Shown here: one piece after another, positions 62,448 to 64,000 of the stretch
Layout of the letters: every line of letters starts with the position of its first letter
Numbering within the stretch: the first letter of the stretch is position 1
Source of the DNA: Rhodeus uyekii
Lineage: Eukaryota; Chordata; Actinopteri; Cypriniformes; Acheilognathidae
DNA length: 64,000 bases
Direction: 5' to 3'
Assembly (NCBI GenBank): GCA_037043235.1
Contig: JAWRVZ010000074.1
Span: 395,501-459,500 of the forward strand
Position numbers and translations under genes: made by a program
The notes under the pieces: generated by a model
The model's input: the letters and a program-made list of their open reading frames with translations, nothing else
Database searches by the model: none
What the model was told of the DNA's origin: nothing

Positions 62448-64000
62448 AACGTCTCAGGTTACTATTGTAACCATAGTTCCCAGAAAATAGGGAACGAGAA
62501 GCGAAGGGAACTCTACGCTGCGTCCCCTAGGGGTCGCTTTGGGGAACGGAATACCAATGCCACCATGCTGAAGGGCGTGACTGCACTAAATAGGCGCAAG
62601 CCAGCAGTCAGAGATCCCTAGGGGAACTGCCCCAAAACCTGCAGTGACCTGGGCTGGGGCTACTAGAGAACGGAGGCCTCAAGGTACATGGCCGAGGCCT
62701 AACCACGCTCGATCTAGAGTCCGAGGGAGTACAGGAACCACTCCACTCATGACTGAGCCCGCAAAGCGGAGGCCTAGAGCTGCAACTGCTAGAGCTCACC
62801 GGAGTGCTGGCCAAATCATCGGCCTGACGACGCTCGTACAGCCAAGTCCAGTTCGGGAGTCAACAGTGACTCCACTGCCCTCGCGCCGACTCAAGTCATT
62901 TGGATTCAAGCGAGAACTGAGGTGCAGTACCGCTTCGCTCAGAGAAGTGGGGCCAACCTCCCGAAGGGTACACTCTCACGAAGAGAGGGCCTCAATCTCC
63001 TGTACTTCAAGAGCGCAGCAGAGGCTCACAGGGAGGAGGCCCGGTCTCCTTGGAGAGGCCTGCGACACCCTAACGCATCAGACGACAAGAGGAGGCAAGA
63101 AACTTATTCCCTCACCTACCACTCTCTAAGGTTACTGAGCGGAGCTCTCTGGAGCGGAGGCCTCAGTAAAGAAGACTCTCTGAAAGGCAGCGGACTCTAC
63201 TATTAAGAGGAAGCCTGACAACATTCCCTGCGCTTACGAAGCTCTAGGGTGAAGGCCAAGCACAGCAGCCTTACCACACCAACTCCCCTCAGAGAGGAGG
63301 CCTGACAACGCTCGTAGTGGAGCTCCGTGGAGCAGAGGCCTCAGTAAAGAAGACTCTCGTGATGAGAGGAGGCCTACTACACCCTCTACAGGTTGAGCTC
63401 AGGAGTGAAGGTCTCAGCCCAAACACTCCTCTCTACACCATAGGTTTAGGTGAGGGGGCCCCATTGGGGCCACCGACTCTAGCTCACATAGCCCTGGTGG
63501 AGCTCAGGGGAACGGAGGCCTCGCCGAAAGTAGGCAGACTCTACTAAAAAGAGAAGGCCTGACAACGTTCCGTGCGCTTGTGAAGCTTTGGGTGGAGCTA
63601 ACACTTTCCTGAATACCAAGAGCAGAGACCTACTACTCCCCTCAGAGAGAAGGCCTGACAACACCCTGGGTTTTTTTTTTTTTGAAACTCCTGAATACCA
63701 AAAGTGGAGGCCTACGACTCCCCTCAGAGAGGAGGCGCTCACCGCCGGGATAACAGCAACTAAGGGAACACGCACACCCGAACCTGCTCTTCTCACAGAT
63801 CCTCAGATCTGGAGGAGCCATCCCCCTGCGTGGCCTGAGACCTGGGCCCTGGGCACCATGGTATGAAAGACTTGGAAGCCACTGAGCGCCCCCTCGCCTC
63901 CCTGAACCTCGAAACCACTGCCTCGACAGAGGTCCCAAAGCTCATGAGGCGGGACTGGCGCATCGAGAAGGAACTCTCTCTCTTCCTTCCCGACGTCAGC
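62448..64000 (+). mobile_element. DIRS-like left end and irregular GGAGGCCT repeats
   Basis: CGTCTCAGGTTACTATTGTA at 62448, followed by an inverted CCCAGAAAATAGGGAACG, resembles the DIRS termini at 10227 and 2034. CTCTACGCTGCGTCCCCTAG follows, as in DIRS ends. From 62660 on, about 16 copies of a (G)GAGGCCT core occur with variable spacing, with longer shared phrases: CAGTAAAGAAGACTCTC at 63158 and 63340, CTCCCCTCAGAGAG at 63285, 63637 and 63718, and GGCCTGACAACG at 63300 and 63565. The element continues past the window. The frames here are repeat-derived. Confidence 0.6.
62660..63740. repeat. Irregular GGAGGCCT minisatellite-like array
   Basis: The GAGGCCT core appears at about 62669, 62693, 62770, 63055, 63155, 63299, 63337, 63370, 63511, 63565, 63653 and 63708, with weaker versions between. 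Spacing varies from about 30 to 280 bp. Confidence 0.75.

Noticed and set aside
62644..63938. Several 90-160-codon frames at the right end
   Set aside because: They arise from GGAGGCCT-type repeats on both strands, with repetitive low-complexity translations.

Overview
This looks like nuclear DNA from a teleost fish, perhaps an ostariophysan. I see no prokaryotic operons, no structural RNA gene and no convincing host gene. Almost everything recognisable is transposon-derived: DIRS-type tyrosine-recombinase (YR) retrotransposons, CR1/L2-clade LINEs with esterase-type ORF1, a BEL/Pao retrotransposon, Gypsy-like solo LTRs, an L1/Tx1-like LINE, an RTE-like LINE, Tc1-like, pogo/Tigger-like and hAT DNA transposons, and MITEs. 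The fish assignment rests on this mix of families; the species cannot be read from the window.

Layout. 1-2342: 3' part of a DIRS-like element. 2344-3495: hAT transposase pseudogene. 3497-5150: L2 3' fragment with an LTR-like insert. 6225-6780: decayed DIRS end. 7102-10556: internally deleted DIRS with terminal inverted repeats, internal complementary region, gag remnant and recombinase C-terminus. 10557-13600: AT-rich, no gene. 13636-15645: hAT pieces, a hAT MITE with target-site duplication (TSD), and a 97-bp tandem repeat. 15909-21777: a DNA element with 30-bp perfect terminal inverted repeats and many copies of a TTTTGGTAGTGAC motif, holding a solo LTR (itself holding an RTE-like LINE), a Tc1-like element (itself holding a LINE 3' end), another solo LTR and a MITE. 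21778-29815: a pogo-like element whose 5' part holds a nearly full-length but broken L2, which in turn holds two solo LTRs and a 1.4-kb CAGGC-ended element. 29816-33500: mostly unassigned. 33516-38930: Tigger-like fragment, Tc1-like element split by a hAT, Gypsy LTR/integrase fragment, a retrovirus-like LTR and primer-binding site, and a MITE. 39309-49108: another L2, split by the BEL/Pao element (39854-46222) and a MITE. 49109-54720: LTR elements including a two-LTR element with a proline-rich, tandemly repeated interior, plus Tc1, DIRS and L2 scraps. 54721-58990: mostly unassigned, with a long CA/ACAA microsatellite. 59000-62108: an L1/Tx1-like LINE on the minus strand, cut by an LTR element, a MITE and a TG microsatellite. 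62448-64000: a DIRS-like terminus followed by irregular GGAGGCCT-containing repeats, running off the window.

No two genes cooperate as a pathway. The logic of the window is insertion into insertion, and the exact TSDs (CTTTA, GTATT, CTTAG, CATCT, ACAACCAC) let the order be read. The most nearly complete coding unit is the minus-strand BEL/Pao gag-protease, reverse transcriptase and integrase. The best candidates for something undescribed are the TTTTGGTAGTGAC element, the CAGGC element with 5-bp TSD, and the gag-poor proline-rich LTR element. No search could be run, so family names rest on motif recognition.
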